Shown here: one piece after another, positions 33,792 through 45,050 of the stretch
Layout of the letters: every line of letters begins with the position of its first letter
Position numbering within the stretch: the stretch's first letter is position 1
NCBI RefSeq assembly: GCF_009789235.1
Contig: NZ_WSTB01000007.1
Span: forward strand, 62,001 to 126,000
Direction of reading: 5' to 3'
DNA from: Flavobacterium hydrocarbonoxydans
Lineage (GTDB): Bacteria > Bacteroidota > Bacteroidia > Flavobacteriales > Flavobacteriaceae
Length of the DNA stretch: 64,000 bases
Translations under genes and position numbers: made by a program
The notes under the pieces: model-generated
Seen by the model: the letters and a program-made list of their open reading frames with translations, nothing else
What the model was told of the DNA's origin: nothing
The model's database searches: none

Positions 33792-34985
33792 TTAAGAAAG
33801 TGCAGCTTTAACCTGGTCAGCAGCTTCCTGAAATTGTACAGCTGATAAAATTGGCATACCAGAGTTGTCAATTAATTCTTTTGCAATTTCAGCATTTGTA
33901 CCTTGCAAACGAACGATGATTGGCACATTGATAGCGTCTCCCATGTTTTTGTAAGCATCAACAACACCTTGAGCAACACGGTCACAACGAACGATTCCAC
34001 CAAAAATGTTAATCAAAATTGCTTTTACGTTTGGATCTTTTAAAATAATACGGAAAGCCGTTTCAACACGTTTTGCATCAGCAGTTCCACCAACGTCAAG
34101 GAAGTTAGCAGGCTCAAAACCAGCGTATTTAATTAAATCCATAGTTGCCATTGCAAGACCTGCTCCGTTTACCATACATCCTACAGTACCGTCAAGATCT
34201 ACATAGTTCAATCCTACTTCTTTAGCTTCAACCTCGATTGGATTCTCCTCACGGATATCACGCATATCAGCATATTTCTTTTGTCTGTATAAAGCATTAT
34301 CATCGATATTTACTTTAGCATCTACAGCCATAATTTTATCATCAGATGTTTTCAAAACCGGGTTGATTTCAAACATAGAAGCATCAGAACCAATGTAAGC
34401 ATTGTATAATGCATCGATGAATTTAACCATTTCTTTGAAAGCATTTCCAGAAAGACCTAAATTGAAAGCAATTCTTCTAGCCTGGAAACCTTGTAATCCA
34501 ACAGTTGGATCAATTTCTTCAGTAAAAATTAAGTGTGGTGTGTGCTCAGCAACTTCTTCGATATCCATTCCACCTTCAGTAGAATACATAATCATGTTAC
34601 GTCCTGTACCTCTATTCAATAAAACAGAAACATAAAATTCAGACGTTTCGCTTTCACCAGGATAGTAAACATCTTCAGCTACTAAAACTTTGTGTACTTT
34701 TTTACCTTCAGCAGAAGTCTGAGGTGTAATCAATTGCATTCCAATGATTTGTTCTGCAATTTCTTCAACTTGCTGCAAGTTTTTAGCTAGCTTCACTCCA
34801 CCACCTTTTCCACGACCACCTGCGTGAATCTGTGCTTTAATTACGTGCCATCCTGTTCCGGTTTCGGCAGTTAATTGTTTTGCAGCAGCTACAGCTTCAA
34901 CTGCATTATTAGCCACAATTCCGCGTTGAATGCGTACTCCGTAACTTGCTAAAATTTCTTTTCCTTGATATTCGTGTATGTTCAT
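33792..34985 (-). CDS. sucC: Succinyl-CoA synthetase (ADP-forming) subunit beta
   Basis: A 397-aa TCA-cycle enzyme subunit that, with SucD, couples succinyl-CoA to succinate and ATP. The start [16 protein letters not shown] at 34985 is the canonical N-terminus; an upstream in-frame ATG at 35045 is rejected because it lies above the -7 box. An ATP-grasp domain includes [16 protein letters not shown] and [12 protein letters not shown], and the C-terminal flavodoxin-like domain has [11 protein letters not shown]. sucD is not adjacent here, unlike in many genomes. Confidence 0.96.
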   Translation of the reverse strand: MNIHEYQGKEILASYGVRIQRGIVANNAVEAVAAAKQLTAETGTGWHVIKAQIHAGGRGKGGGVKLAKNLQQVEEIAEQIIGMQLITPQTSAEGKKVHKVLVAEDVYYPGESETSEFYVSVLLNRGTGRNMIMYSTEGGMDIEEVAEHTPHLIFTEEIDPTVGLQGFQARRIAFNLGLSGNAFKEMVKFIDALYNAYIGSDASMFEINPVLKTSDDKIMAVDAKVNIDDNALYRQKKYADMRDIREENPIEVEAKEVGLNYVDLDGTVGCMVNGAGLAMATMDLIKYAGFEPANFLDVGGTADAKRVETAFRIILKDPNVKAILINIFGGIVRCDRVAQGVVDAYKNMGDAINVPIIVRLQGTNAEIAKELIDNSGMPILSAVQFQEAADQVKAALS

Positions 34986-35401
34986 AATATAGAATTTGTC
35001 TGGTTCTGAATTTATTTCAGAATAAAAGTGCGACAAAAGTAGCAAAATTCAACTGAATAGTAAAATCTTTTTTAATTAAAAATGTCTTCTCTTTATAATA
35101 TGAAAATATTTCTTTTTAAAGCTAAAAAATCGTTAAACAAACACACTTTTATTGTTAACTCAAAATCACTATATCGTTTGAGATTTAACATAAAAATAAC
35201 CGGTTTTACTAGCTTATTACTGATTTTTCCTAATATAATTCAAAATAGATTATCATTTTGTCAATTCACAATGCCTTCTATAAAATTATTATCATTTAAG
35301 AAGCGTTTTTCTAATATTACTATAAAAATGTAAGCCGAATTATAATTTCAATACATTATGTTTAACGAAATCTCTATTTTTGTAAAAAAAAAATATCAAG
35401 A
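34986..35401. promoter_or_regulatory. Divergent control region between sucC and gltB
   Basis: A 416-bp region with no credible gene. On the minus strand, TACTTTTG (plus strand CAAAAGTA, 35034-35041) is a -7 box 49 bp before the sucC start. On the plus strand, TATTTTTG (35375-35382) is a -7 box 20 bp before gltB. An AT-rich middle (35082-35333) is open for 83 codons on the plus strand but has no codon bias or family match. Confidence 0.5.
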
Positions 35402-38400
35402 ATGAAAGTTAAAGAACAAGGGCTTTATTTGCCTGAATTTGAACACGACAATTGTGGTGCAGGTTTTATTTGTAATCTGAATGGTATTAAGTCTAACGAC
35501 ATCATTCATAAAGCATTGGACATCTTAATAAAATTGGAACATCGTGGTGCAGTTAGTTCTGATGGAAGAACTGGAGACGGAGCTGGAATTTTATTCGACA
35601 TCCCACATGATTTTTTTAAAAAAGTATGTGATTTTGAAATCCCTGAAACACGCGAGTATGCAGTAGGAATGGTTTTTTTACCAAAAAGCAAAAACCAGGT
35701 TTCTTTTTGTATCAACGCCTTTGAAGCAACCATTAAAGATCAAAACTTAAAGATCTTAGGCTGGAGAGATGTACCTGTTGATGTTGAAAATTTAGGGCAA
35801 ATCGCCGCAGAAAAAGAACCAACAGTTAAACAGGTTTTTGTTAGCAAAACCGGTCAAAATTTAACTGAACAGGAATTTAATGCAAAACTTTTTGCAGCTA
35901 GAAAAATTGCCGAACATGCCATAAGAGGATCTAAAACCTCCGAAAGCCACATGTTTTATTTTACTAGTTTATCGACCACTACTATAATATATAAAGGTCT
36001 TTTGATGCCAGAAGACATCAGCAGATATTATATTGACTTAAAAGATCCCGATTTAGTGACGCGTTTGGCGCTTGTACACCAACGTTTCTCTACCAATACT
36101 TTCCCTTCATGGGATTTAGCTCAGCCGTTTAGATACATGTGTCATAATGGTGAGATCAATACGCTTCGCGGAAATGTTAGCCGTATGCGTGCCCGTGAAG
36201 AATTAATGGAAAGCAAAGTTTTTGGTGATGATATCAAAAAATTATTCCCAATCATTTTAGAAGGAAAATCAGATTCTGCTTCTATGGATATGGTGATTGA
36301 GCTTCTATTAATGACAGGCCGTTCTCTGCCAGAAGCTATGATGATGGTGGTTCCTGAAGCTTGGGAAAAACACCAGACCATGTCGCCAGAAAAAAGAGCT
36401 TTTTACGAGTTTAACGCTTGTATCATGGAGCCTTGGGACGGTCCAGCTTCGATTCCGTTTACAGATGGAAACGTAATTGGTGCTTTACTAGACAGAAACG
36501 GATTGCGTCCTTCTCGTTATACTTTGACAAAAAGTGGTTTTGTAATCATGTCATCAGAAATTGGTGTATTAGATGTAGAACCAGAAGATGTAGTGAAACA
36601 CGGTCGTTTAGAGCCAGGAAAAATGTTCTTGGTTGATATGAACGAAGGCCGTATCATTGAAGATGAAGAAGTTAAAAACTCTATCGTAACCAAACGTCCT
36701 TATAAAGAATGGTTAGATGCTAATTTATTGCCTTTAGCTAATATCCCTTACACCAACAACCCTACTCCGGTTGAAAAATTAGATTTCTTAACCAGACAAA
36801 AATTATTTGGTTATACAATTGAAGATTTAAAAACAATCATCAACCCAATGGGAGGTCAGGGAGCAGAAGCTATCAGCTCTATGGGTAATGATACGCCTTT
36901 GGCAGTTTTGTCTGATCAGCCACAATTATTATACAACTATTTCAAACAATTATTTGCTCAGGTTACCAATCCGCCTTTGGATGGTATTCGTGAGGAAATT
37001 ATTACTGATATCAGTTTAGCAATTGGTGGCGATTTCAATATTTTCGAAATTGAATCAAAACAATGCAAAAAATTAAAAATCCAAAATCCGGTTATCTCAA
37101 ACGAGGATTTAGATAAAATAAGAAACATTGATCACGCAGATTTCAAATCGGCTACTATTTCTACCTTATATAAAATAGAAAAAGGAGTTAACGGATTAGA
37201 ACGTGCGTTAGAGAAATGTGTTCAGGCAACTTACAAAGCAGTTTCTGAAGGATGTAATGTGATCATTTTATCAGACAGAGGCGTGAGCGAACAAATGGCT
37301 CCAATACCAATGTTATTGGCTTGTTCTTACATTCACCACTCTTTGAATATTTTACAGGTTCGTTCGAAATTCGGAATTATCATCGAATCTGCAGAGCCTC
37401 GCGAGCCACATCATTTTGCCTTATTGTTCGGTTATGGCGCAAGTGCAATCAATCCATACATGGTAAACGAAATCATTCACGATCAGGTAAACCAAGGATT
37501 TATTACTGGAGTAAAAGCAGATTATGCTGTTGCTAACTTTAATAAAGCTATTGCAAAAGGAATCGTAAAAATCATGAACAAAATCGGAATCTCTACTTTA
37601 CATTCGTACAGAGCGGCTCAGATTTTTGAGATTTTAGGTTTAAATAAAACTTTTACATCTAAATATTTCCCATACACGCCTTCTAGAATTGAAGGAATTG
37701 GATTGATGGAAATTGAAAAAGAAGTGAAAAAACGTTTTCAAAAAGCATTTCCAAATTCTAAAATCGCGAACTTATTGCCTTTAGAAATTGGTGGAATCTA
37801 CAGATGGAGACGTGGCGGAGAAAAACACATGTTTAATCCAACGACCATTGCAAAATTACAACAAGCCGTTCGTTTGAACAGCCCGGAAAGTTATAAAGAA
37901 TACTCTAATATGGTGAATGAGCAAAGCTCAAACTTAATGACTATTAGAGGAATGTTTGAATTTAACAATCTAGATCCAATTTCTATTGACGAAGTAGAAC
38001 CTTGGACCGAAATTGTAAAAAAATTCAAAACAGGAGCGATGTCTTATGGGTCTATCAGTAGAGAAGCGCATGAGAATTTAGCGATTGCAATGAACAGAAT
38101 TGGCGGAAAAAGTAATTCTGGAGAAGGTGGAGAAGATCCTAAACGTTTCCAGAAAGAAATCAACGGAGATTCCAGAAATAGTGCGATCAAACAAGTGGCA
38201 TCTGGAAGATTTGGAGTTTCGATCAACTATTTGACAAACGCTAAAGAAATCCAAATCAAAATGGCTCAGGGTGCAAAACCTGGAGAAGGTGGTCAGTTAC
38301 CTGGAGAAAAAGTAGTGCCTTGGATTGCAGAAACCAGAAACTCTACACCTTATGTAGGTTTGATTTCGCCTCCGCCTCACCACGATATTTATTCTATTGA

Positions 38401-39919
38401 GGATTTATCACAATTGATTTATGATTTAAAAAATGCCAATCGTGAAGCACGTGTAAACGTAAAATTAGTTTCTGAAGTTGGAGTTGGAACCATCGCTGCC
38501 GGTGTTGCCAAAGCAAAAGCAGACGTTATTTTAATTTCAGGTTACGACGGAGGAACTGGTGCTGCACCATTGACATCCTTACAACATACCGGTATTCCTT
38601 GGGAACTTGGTCTTGCCGAAGCACAACAAACTTTAATCTTAAATGATTTAAGAAGCCGTGTAGTTCTGGAATGTGACGGACAATTAAAAACAGGTCGTGA
38701 CGTAGCCATCGCTGCATTATTAGGAGCTGAAGAATTTGGTTTTGCTACTGCTCCGCTTGTAGCTTCTGGTTGTATTATGATGAGAGCTTGTCACTTGAAT
38801 ACTTGTCCAGTTGGTATTGCCACTCAGGATCCTGAATTGAGAAAAAATTTCAAAGGAACTCCAGAGCACGTCATCAACTTCATGTATTTTATTGCTGAGG
38901 AATTAAGAGAAATCATGGCACAATTAGGTTTCAGAACCTTGAAAGAAATGGTGGGTCAGTCACAAAAATTAAATGTGAACAAAGCCATCAAACATTACAA
39001 AGCAAATGGTTTAGACTTATCATCGATTCTTTACAAACCGGAAAAAGCAAAAACGGTTCCGAATCACAATACTACTGAACAAGATCATGCTTTAGAAAAC
39101 GTATTGGATTTTGATATCATCAAAGAAGCGATTCCTTCTATTTATAGAAAAGAAAAAACAAGAGTTACCTTTAAAATTAAAAATACAGACCGTTCTGTAG
39201 GTGCTATTTTGAGTAATGAAATCTCAAAAATATATGGCGCACAAGGTTTACCTGAAGACACTATTTTAGTTGATTTTGAAGGTTCTGCCGGACAAAGTTT
39301 TGGTGCATTTGCTACCAATGGATTGTCGTTTAAAATTCACGGAAACTGTAATGATTATTTAGGAAAAGGACTTTCCGGAGGAAAATTGATTATCAAAGTA
39401 CCTCCTACTGCAACCTTCAAACCTGAAGAAAATATCATTATAGGAAACGTTGCCCTTTACGGAGCTATTACCGGAGAGGCCTATATTAATGGTATGGCCG
39501 GTGAGCGTTTTGCCGTGAGAAATTCTGGAGCAACAGCGGTTGTAGAAGGAATTGGAGATCACGGATGCGAGTACATGACTGGTGGAACTGTAGTGGTATT
39601 AGGAAAAACAGGAAGAAACTTCGCAGCTGGTATGAGCGGTGGTGTTGCTTATATGTATGATCCTAAAAAAGAATTTGATGCTACAGTTTGCAACATGGAA
39701 ATGGTTGCTTTTGATCCAATCGAAGAAGAAGATATTACAAAACTTCGAAAATTAATCAAAAATCACTCTTTGTACACCAGTAGTCCATTAGCAAAAAGAA
39801 TTTTAGCAGACTGGGAAAATCAACAACAAAACTTCATCAAAGTAATGCCAACTGATTACAAAAAAGCATTACAAAGAATTGCTGAAGAGAAAAAAATAGA
39901 AGAATTAATAGCGGGATAA
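35402..39919 (+). CDS. gltB: Glutamate synthase (GOGAT) large subunit
   Basis: A 1505-aa enzyme making two glutamates from glutamine and 2-oxoglutarate, using electrons from GltD. The N-terminal glutamine amidotransferase domain has nucleophile C18 in HDNCGAGF, implying a 17-residue propeptide. The central and FMN domains include [17 protein letters not shown] and [10 protein letters not shown], and the 3Fe-4S cluster sits in [15 protein letters not shown]. The C-terminal beta-helix has repeats such as [21 protein letters not shown] turns. Length is normal. gltD follows about 100 bp later with TTGGAATTT-type repeats in the gap. Confidence 0.97.
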   Translation: MKVKEQGLYLPEFEHDNCGAGFICNLNGIKSNDIIHKALDILIKLEHRGAVSSDGRTGDGAGILFDIPHDFFKKVCDFEIPETREYAVGMVFLPKSKNQVSFCINAFEATIKDQNLKILGWRDVPVDVENLGQIAAEKEPTVKQVFVSKTGQNLTEQEFNAKLFAARKIAEHAIRGSKTSESHMFYFTSLSTTTIIYKGLLMPEDISRYYIDLKDPDLVTRLALVHQRFSTNTFPSWDLAQPFRYMCHNGEINTLRGNVSRMRAREELMESKVFGDDIKKLFPIILEGKSDSASMDMVIELLLMTGRSLPEAMMMVVPEAWEKHQTMSPEKRAFYEFNACIMEPWDGPASIPFTDGNVIGALLDRNGLRPSRYTLTKSGFVIMSSEIGVLDVEPEDVVKHGRLEPGKMFLVDMNEGRIIEDEEVKNSIVTKRPYKEWLDANLLPLANIPYTNNPTPVEKLDFLTRQKLFGYTIEDLKTIINPMGGQGAEAISSMGNDTPLAVLSDQPQLLYNYFKQLFAQVTNPPLDGIREEIITDISLAIGGDFNIFEIESKQCKKLKIQNPVISNEDLDKIRNIDHADFKSATISTLYKIEKGVNGLERALEKCVQATYKAVSEGCNVIILSDRGVSEQMAPIPMLLACSYIHHSLNILQVRSKFGIIIESAEPREPHHFALLFGYGASAINPYMVNEIIHDQVNQGFITGVKADYAVANFNKAIAKGIVKIMNKIGISTLHSYRAAQIFEILGLNKTFTSKYFPYTPSRIEGIGLMEIEKEVKKRFQKAFPNSKIANLLPLEIGGIYRWRRGGEKHMFNPTTIAKLQQAVRLNSPESYKEYSNMVNEQSSNLMTIRGMFEFNNLDPISIDEVEPWTEIVKKFKTGAMSYGSISREAHENLAIAMNRIGGKSNSGEGGEDPKRFQKEINGDSRNSAIKQVASGRFGVSINYLTNAKEIQIKMAQGAKPGEGGQLPGEKVVPWIAETRNSTPYVGLISPPPHHDIYSIEDLSQLIYDLKNANREARVNVKLVSEVGVGTIAAGVAKAKADVILISGYDGGTGAAPLTSLQHTGIPWELGLAEAQQTLILNDLRSRVVLECDGQLKTGRDVAIAALLGAEEFGFATAPLVASGCIMMRACHLNTCPVGIATQDPELRKNFKGTPEHVINFMYFIAEELREIMAQLGFRTLKEMVGQSQKLNVNKAIKHYKANGLDLSSILYKPEKAKTVPNHNTTEQDHALENVLDFDIIKEAIPSIYRKEKTRVTFKIKNTDRSVGAILSNEISKIYGAQGLPEDTILVDFEGSAGQSFGAFATNGLSFKIHGNCNDYLGKGLSGGKLIIKVPPTATFKPEENIIIGNVALYGAITGEAYINGMAGERFAVRNSGATAVVEGIGDHGCEYMTGGTVVVLGKTGRNFAAGMSGGVAYMYDPKKEFDATVCNMEMVAFDPIEEEDITKLRKLIKNHSLYTSSPLAKRILADWENQQQNFIKVMPTDYKKALQRIAEEKKIEELIAG

Positions 39920-39934
39920 AAATCAATTTCAAAA

Positions 39935-40015
39935 AACAAAAATCAATTTCAATGTCAATAGCAACGACAACAAAAAATTGGAATTTGGAATTTAAAGAAA
40001 TTGGAATTTAATTTA
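39935..40015 (+). repeat. TTGGAATTT/AATCAATTTC simple repeats between gltB and gltD
   Basis: The gap holds doublets of AAATCAATTTC and AATTGGAATTTGGAATTT, like the repeats at 7960-8045 and, inverted, 52262-52600. No separate promoter was recognised, so gltD is probably co-transcribed. Confidence 0.6.
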
Positions 40016-40022
40016 AAAAGTC

Positions 40023-41477
40023 ATGGGTAAAATAGGCGGATTTAAAGAATATAACAGAGCCGACGAAAGTAATATAGCCGTTGTAGAACGTGTTGCGAAC
40101 TATAATGAATTTACAATTCCGTTAGCAAAAGATAAAATAAAAGAACAAGGTTCGAGATGTATGGATTGTGGAATTCCTTTCTGCCACAGTGCTTGTCCGT
40201 TAGGGAATTTAATTCCTGATTTTAACGACATGGTACATCAGGAAGAATGGCAAAGTGCATTGGAGATTTTACAATCTACCAACAACTTTCCGGAATTTAC
40301 AGGTCGCTTATGCCCTGCTCCATGCGAGAAATCATGTGTATTAGGGATCATCAAAGAACCAGTTGCAATCGAAAACATCGAGAAAAACATCATCGAAAGA
40401 GGTTTTGCTGAAGGATGGATCAAACCACAAACTCCATTAACCAGAACAGGAAAAACCGTAGCCGTTATTGGTTCAGGTCCTGCTGGATTGGCAGCAGCTC
40501 AACAATTGAACAGAGCGGGTCACACCGTAACTGTTTTTGAAAGAGATAATGCTATTGGAGGTTTATTGCGATACGGAATTCCGAATTTCAAACTTGAAAA
40601 AGGAATTATCGACAGACGTGTGGCTATTTTGGAAGCTGAAGGAATCACTTTTAAAACCAATGTAAATGTTGGAGTAAACTTTAGTGTTGAAGAATTAAAT
40701 TCTTTCGATTCAATCGTATTGTGCGGTGGAGCAACAGAAAGAAGAAGTTTACCAACTAAAGGAATCGAAAGCAAAGGTGTTGTTCAGGCAATGGATTTCC
40801 TGACACAGCAAACCAAAGTATTATACGGAGAAACTATCACTGATCAGGTATTAGCAACTGGCAAAGATGTAATCGTAATTGGTGGTGGAGATACAGGTTC
40901 TGACTGCGTAGGAACATCAAACAGACACGGAGCAAAATCGGTTACTAACTTTGAGATTTTACCAAAACCACCAGTTGGAAGAAGCGAAACTACTCCTTGG
41001 CCTTTCTGGCCGTTGCAGTTGAAAACATCTTCTTCGCACGAAGAAGGCTGTGACAGAAACTGGTTAATCAATACTAAAGAATTTTTGGCTAACGAAAAAG
41101 GCGAATTAGTAGGATTGAAAACGGTTGAAGTACAATGGAAAATGACTCCTGGTCAACGTCCTGAATTAATCGAAAAAGAAGGTTCTGAAAAAATATGGCC
41201 TTGTGATTTAGCTTTATTAGCTCTTGGATTTACTGGTCCTGAGAAAACGTTAAGCGAGCAATTGGGTCTTGAAACCGATTTTAGAAGCAACTACAAAGCA
41301 ACCAATTATCAAACGAATGTTCCTCACATTTTTACCGCTGGTGATATGCGAAGAGGACAATCCTTAATTGTTTGGGCAATCTCTGAAGGCCGTGAGGCAG
41401 CAAGAGAAGTAGATTTGTTCTTAATGGGATCTACTAATTTACCAACAAAAGGAAACGGAGACTTACCAAGTTTGTAG
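40023..41477 (+). CDS. gltD: Glutamate synthase small subunit (NADPH-oxidising)
   Basis: A 484-aa flavoprotein feeding electrons from NADPH to GltB. The N-terminal iron-sulfur region has cysteines C46, C49, C54 and C58 (CMDCGIPFCHSACP) and a second set C97, C101 and C105 (CPAPCEKSC). The FAD-binding GSGPAGLAAAQQ starts near 150, and the NADPH-binding GGGDTGSDC and GAKSVTNFE follow. A C-terminal FTAGDMRRGQSL is typical. It is encoded directly after gltB. Together with amt (55.5 kb) it serves ammonium assimilation. Confidence 0.97.
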   Translation: MGKIGGFKEYNRADESNIAVVERVANYNEFTIPLAKDKIKEQGSRCMDCGIPFCHSACPLGNLIPDFNDMVHQEEWQSALEILQSTNNFPEFTGRLCPAPCEKSCVLGIIKEPVAIENIEKNIIERGFAEGWIKPQTPLTRTGKTVAVIGSGPAGLAAAQQLNRAGHTVTVFERDNAIGGLLRYGIPNFKLEKGIIDRRVAILEAEGITFKTNVNVGVNFSVEELNSFDSIVLCGGATERRSLPTKGIESKGVVQAMDFLTQQTKVLYGETITDQVLATGKDVIVIGGGDTGSDCVGTSNRHGAKSVTNFEILPKPPVGRSETTPWPFWPLQLKTSSSHEEGCDRNWLINTKEFLANEKGELVGLKTVEVQWKMTPGQRPELIEKEGSEKIWPCDLALLALGFTGPEKTLSEQLGLETDFRSNYKATNYQTNVPHIFTAGDMRRGQSLIVWAISEGREAAREVDLFLMGSTNLPTKGNGDLPSL

Positions 41478-41485
41478 CTTTTTTT

Positions 41486-41645
41486 GAGGCTCTAAGGTAC
41501 TAAGTCGCTAAGGTTTTTTTTAGAGGCTCTAAGGTACTAAGTCGCTAAGGTTCTAAGGTTTTTTTAAACGCTTGGAATCTTAGCGATTTTTTTTTATTCC
41601 AAAAAAAAACTTAGAAGCTTAGAACCTCAGCAGCTTAGCAACTTT
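41486..41645 (+). repeat. Intergenic CTAAGGTACTAAGTCGCTAAGG-type repeats after gltD
   Basis: Two identical 28-bp copies beginning GAGGCTCTAAGG lie at 41486-41513 and 41523-41550, separated by T-rich spacer. Inverted variants (CTTAGAAGCTTAGAACC, CAGCAGCTTAGCAAC) follow at about 41608-41645. The block can form long hairpins and may terminate gltBD transcription. It is related to the TTTGCG/TTAGCGAC repeats at 7080-7125. Confidence 0.7.
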
Positions 41646-41798
41646 AAAAAAAAACAATTAAATGCTGTAAATCTTTCTATTTGTTACAAAAATGTTATTT
41701 ACTTAGAGCCCTAAAGCTTAATTGTTATAAAAATCGCATTTTAACCAATTTACTCTTTTAAAATAAACAATTTGTTACATTTTGTTATTTTTATTCAT

Positions 41799-41806
41799 TA
41801 AATTTG
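41799..41806 (+). promoter_or_regulatory. -7 box of lysA
   Basis: TAAATTTG fits TAnnTTTG. TTTG elements at 41771 and 41781 lie 24 and 14 bp upstream of it, neither ideal as -33. The box is 46 bp before the start codon. No lysine riboswitch fold was recognised in the leader. Confidence 0.5.
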
Positions 41807-41851
41807 TATATCTACAAAAGAATAATAAATTTGCCAAAAATAGTTTAACAA

Positions 41852-43075
41852 ATGCAAGCAAAAGATTTACTGCAGTTAGCAGACCAATTTGGAAGTCCAT
41901 TATATGTTTATGATGCCGAAAAAATCCAATCACAGTACAACAGATTAACCAAAGCTTTCTCTAAGGTAGAGAATTTGAGAGTTAATTATGCCATGAAGGC
42001 TTTGTCGAATGTTGCGATTCTTCAGTTATTAAAGAACATGGGGTCTGGTTTAGATACTGTATCGATTCAAGAAGTTTTATTAGGACTTCATGCTGGCTAT
42101 GAACCTGAAAAAATCTTCTTTACACCAAACGGAGTATCCTTAGAAGAAATAGAAGAAGTGACTCAAATGGGGGTTCAGATTAATATTGACAACCTTTCTA
42201 TATTAGAGCAATTCGGGACAAAATATCCTAATGTACCAGTTTGTATTCGTATTAATCCGCACGTAATGGCGGGTGGAAACGAAAACATTTCGGTAGGACA
42301 TATTGATAGTAAATTTGGTATTTCGGTACACCAATTACCGCATTTATTGCGTATTGTGGAGAACACCAAAATGAATATTGTAGGGATCCACATGCACACG
42401 GGTTCTGATATTTTGGATATTGAAGTGTTCCTTTATGCTGCCGAAATATTATTTGACACGGCTAAGAAATTCAAAAACCTGGAGTTTTTAGATTTTGGAA
42501 GCGGTTTTAAAGTTCCTTATAAAAAAGACGATATCGAAACTGATATTGAAGAATTAGGTAAAAAATTATCTAAAAGATTCAACGCTTTCTGTGCTGAATA
42601 TGGTAAAGATTTAACGCTGATTTTCGAACCGGGGAAATTCCTTGTGAGCGAAGCAGGTTTCTTTTTAGTGAAAGTAAACGTAGTAAAACAAACGACTTCT
42701 ACTGTATTTGCAGGAATCGACAGTGGTTTTAACCACTTGATCCGTCCTATGTTTTATGGTTCACAGCACCATATCGAAAACATCTCGAATCCTAAAGGAA
42801 AAGAGCGTTTTTACTCCGTAGTAGGATATATTTGTGAGACGGATACTTTTGCCAGCAACCGTAGAATTCAGGAAATTACCGAAGGCGATATCCTGGCTTT
42901 CAGAAACGCAGGAGCATACTGTTTCTCTATGGCGTCTAACTACAACTCACGCTACAAACCAGCTGAAGTTTTATGGTTGAACGGTCATGGCATCCTGATT
43001 CGTGCGAGTGAAACTTTTGAAGATTTGCTTAAAAATCAAATTCCGTTGCCACAAGAAATTGCTGCAACAGTTTAA
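41852..43075 (+). CDS. lysA: Diaminopimelate decarboxylase
   Basis: A 407-aa PLP enzyme for the last step of lysine synthesis, meso-diaminopimelate to lysine. The N-terminal TIM-barrel has the PLP lysine K49 in YAMKALSN and the phosphate-binding HMHTGSDI and DFGSGF regions. The C-terminal domain has CETDTFA with the substrate-binding Cys-Glu, and AGAYCFSMASNYNSR near the end. Length is normal. It is monocistronic, with a terminator after the stop. Confidence 0.96.
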   Translation: MQAKDLLQLADQFGSPLYVYDAEKIQSQYNRLTKAFSKVENLRVNYAMKALSNVAILQLLKNMGSGLDTVSIQEVLLGLHAGYEPEKIFFTPNGVSLEEIEEVTQMGVQINIDNLSILEQFGTKYPNVPVCIRINPHVMAGGNENISVGHIDSKFGISVHQLPHLLRIVENTKMNIVGIHMHTGSDILDIEVFLYAAEILFDTAKKFKNLEFLDFGSGFKVPYKKDDIETDIEELGKKLSKRFNAFCAEYGKDLTLIFEPGKFLVSEAGFFLVKVNVVKQTTSTVFAGIDSGFNHLIRPMFYGSQHHIENISNPKGKERFYSVVGYICETDTFASNRRIQEITEGDILAFRNAGAYCFSMASNYNSRYKPAEVLWLNGHGILIRASETFEDLLKNQIPLPQEIAATV

Positions 43076-43104
43076 AATAAAAAAAAAGAGAATATCAACT
43101 TTAG

Positions 43105-43140
43105 AATCTCAATTGTTTAGGCAATTGAGATTTTTTTTTT
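43105..43140 (+). terminator. Intrinsic terminator of lysA
   Basis: The stem AATCTCAATTG (43105-43115) / CAATTGAGATT (43122-43132) has a 6-nt loop, followed by a run of nine or ten T. Confidence 0.88.
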
Positions 43141-43507
43141 GGCTTGATCGTGAAGCGTGGTCGCTGTTTTTCTTTTTTGCAGAGGATTTTTTTTTAGTCA
43201 TTTCTTTTTTTAAACGAGTATCTTTTGTTGTTGCAGATGCGAAGAGGATATGTGATTGCTTTGCTTTTTCTTTTTACGAAATGCTTCTTCTTACTCATTC
43301 TTATGAGGCTTTGTTTATCGTGGTACCCTTGGTAATCCTCTACTACCTCTGGTTTCTTCTCAAAACTACAGGGCAACTTTGCAAAGTAGCGAGGGGAGTT
43401 TATGAGCTGCGCTTACTACTTTCGTAACTGATGTTTATTGTTTTTTTAATCATTTTAAGAGATTACGGAATGGTGCTTCTGTTTTTTTAAATCGCCATGT
43501 CGGTTTT
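43141..43507. other. No gene recognised; T-rich spacer after lysA
   Basis: A stretch with several T-runs (TTTTTTTTTAGTC, TTTTCTTTTTTGC) and no frame with flavobacterial codon bias or recognisable motif. An open frame through it continues from within lysA in another register. I see no RNA gene or promoter. Confidence 0.4.
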
Positions 43508-43864
43508 CTACATTGAGGAGCTCTAAACCCTCATGACATTGGCTGTTTACTAAACGGAGGAGGTATAACGCCCGTTTACATTGCTTACTTACTAAACGGA
43601 GGTGCTCTAACGCCAACTGACATCATCAACTTACTAAACGGAGGAGCTCTAACGCTAAACTACATCATGTACTCACTAAACGGAGGAGCTCTAACGCCAA
43701 ATGACATTGGCAATTCACTACACGGAGGAGGTCTAACGCTAAACTACATTGCTTACTCACTAAACGGAGGAGCTCTAACGCTAAACTACATCACGTACTC
43801 ACTACACGGAGGAGCTCTAACGCTAAAAAACATAGTGAGTTTACTAAAGGCGGGAGAAACAAAT
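43508..43864 (+). repeat. 21-bp strict-phase tandem array C: 17 units alternating two 21-mers (42-bp supercycle)
   Basis: Units start at 43508, 43529, 43550 ... 43844 with no indel. Odd units follow CTAAACGGAGGAGCTCTAAC plus G. Even units follow CTAAACTACATCACGTACTC plus A. The first two and last two units are degenerate. The even unit at 43739 matches array A type-1 units at 16 of 21 positions (CTAAAYTAC, three differences, then GCTTACTC), so arrays A and C are related. In one plus frame it reads SLNGGALTLNYIAY repeats, but there is no plausible start. Confidence 0.9.
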
Positions 43865-44233
43865 TAAAATAACGCTGTTCGTTTTCTGAATGTGGGAGCT
43901 CGAAAATTAATTGGATTTGCCTGTTCACTTTATGAGGAAAGAACTTCTTTAAAATTCTTTGTGGGTTTTATGAATGTGTAAGTTAAAAATCCGGACTGCG
44001 CTATCGTTTTTCGGAAAGGGAAAACGGTGTTTATAAATGAGGGTGCTTGTTTTTTAATATACTTCTTTAAATACTAAATAACATTTAGCAAATGAAAAAC
44101 ATTTTGACTATTTGTAAGAATAAAGTAATATATTTGAAAATTATAATACATGATATTCGTTCACTAATTAACCTGAAAAATGGTGTTACAGTTAGTGGCT
44201 ATTCTAAAAAATGAACTAAATAATAACACACAC
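43865..44233. other. No gene recognised between array C and the lipoprotein gene
   Basis: A 369-bp AT-rich stretch. CCGGACTGCGCTATC near 43992 resembles a fragment of the GGATTGCAAATCCGCGCTATC repeat. An in-frame ATG at 44180 extends the following gene but precedes its signal peptide by 18 codons, so I do not use it. No clear promoter was seen. Confidence 0.35.
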
Positions 44234-44869
44234 ATGAAAACCAAAACGATTAAACTATTATCAATCTCATTATTTATTTTAACTTCAATATTTATAGTTC
44301 AAAGTTGCGCAGTACCAGCAATGCAAAGTGCACAGATGACTTTTAAGCCAAAAGAAACTAAAAACGGGCTTATTTTTGGTTCAATTACATTTCCAAAACA
44401 AAAGGCAAAATTTAATGGTTATTTTTTACGATTAATTTGTAAATCTGAAGATGAAAAAGTTTCAAAGAAAAACTCAACTGAAATTCAATTTAGTCCTGAA
44501 CAGATTATAAAAATGAAGCACAAAGGACAATTAGATAATGGACTTACTTATCTTTTTGCTATAGAAAGACCTGAAGGAGATTATGAGTTTTCTGGAATAC
44601 GTCTTTTTACAAATAGTGGAATTGCAATCCTCCAAAGAAATGATAATTTAAATGATTTTTCAATTCCTTTCAAAGTTAATAAGGGTGAAATTATATACGT
44701 TGGAAATATAAATTTTAACGAATATGGTGGCAAAAATGAAAAATTAATAACTTACCAGAATAATTATGAAAAAGATCTCGCAGGAATAAAAAAAGCTCAA
44801 CCTTATGTCTATTGGGATGCAGCAAAAAATGATTCCATAACAAATATATCATACGTAAGCAAACAATAA
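44234..44869 (+). CDS. Lipoprotein of unknown function
   Basis: A 211-aa protein. I chose ATG 44234 because it gives a standard lipoprotein signal (MKTKTIKLLSISLFILTSIF then VQSCA, lipobox C24). The mature protein is beta-rich (GLIFGSITFPKQKAKFNGYF, YLFAIERPEGDYEFSGIRLF), probably an Ig-like or transthyretin-like fold exposed at the membrane. No family was recognised. It is the first of seven co-oriented small genes with no shared pathway between 44.2 and 49.4 kb. Confidence 0.75.
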   Translation: MKTKTIKLLSISLFILTSIFIVQSCAVPAMQSAQMTFKPKETKNGLIFGSITFPKQKAKFNGYFLRLICKSEDEKVSKKNSTEIQFSPEQIIKMKHKGQLDNGLTYLFAIERPEGDYEFSGIRLFTNSGIAILQRNDNLNDFSIPFKVNKGEIIYVGNINFNEYGGKNEKLITYQNNYEKDLAGIKKAQPYVYWDAAKNDSITNISYVSKQ

Positions 44870-45050
44870 AAAACAGTTGCTAACCACTAGTAAGCTATAT
44901 TCGGGGATTTGGTTAAATTTATAAATTGTTTTGTTTTAGGTTTGTTAGGTTAATCCGAAGAATGAACTTATTTAGTCTCAAACCCGTTACAGTTCCATAA
45001 CTTTAGTGACAAGGATTTAGATATCGCGTTTAATTTAAAAAGGCAATAAA

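Noticed and set aside
35082..35333. 83-codon frame between sucC and gltB
   Set aside because: No codon bias, no motif, lies between two divergent promoters.
43002..43427. Open frame continuing out of lysA in another register
   Set aside because: Overlaps lysA and its terminator; T-rich, F-rich translation without family signals.
43667..43867. Plus-strand frame SLNGGALTLNYIAY across array C
   Set aside because: No plausible start or ribosome-binding context, and the first two units of the same array are interrupted by a stop.
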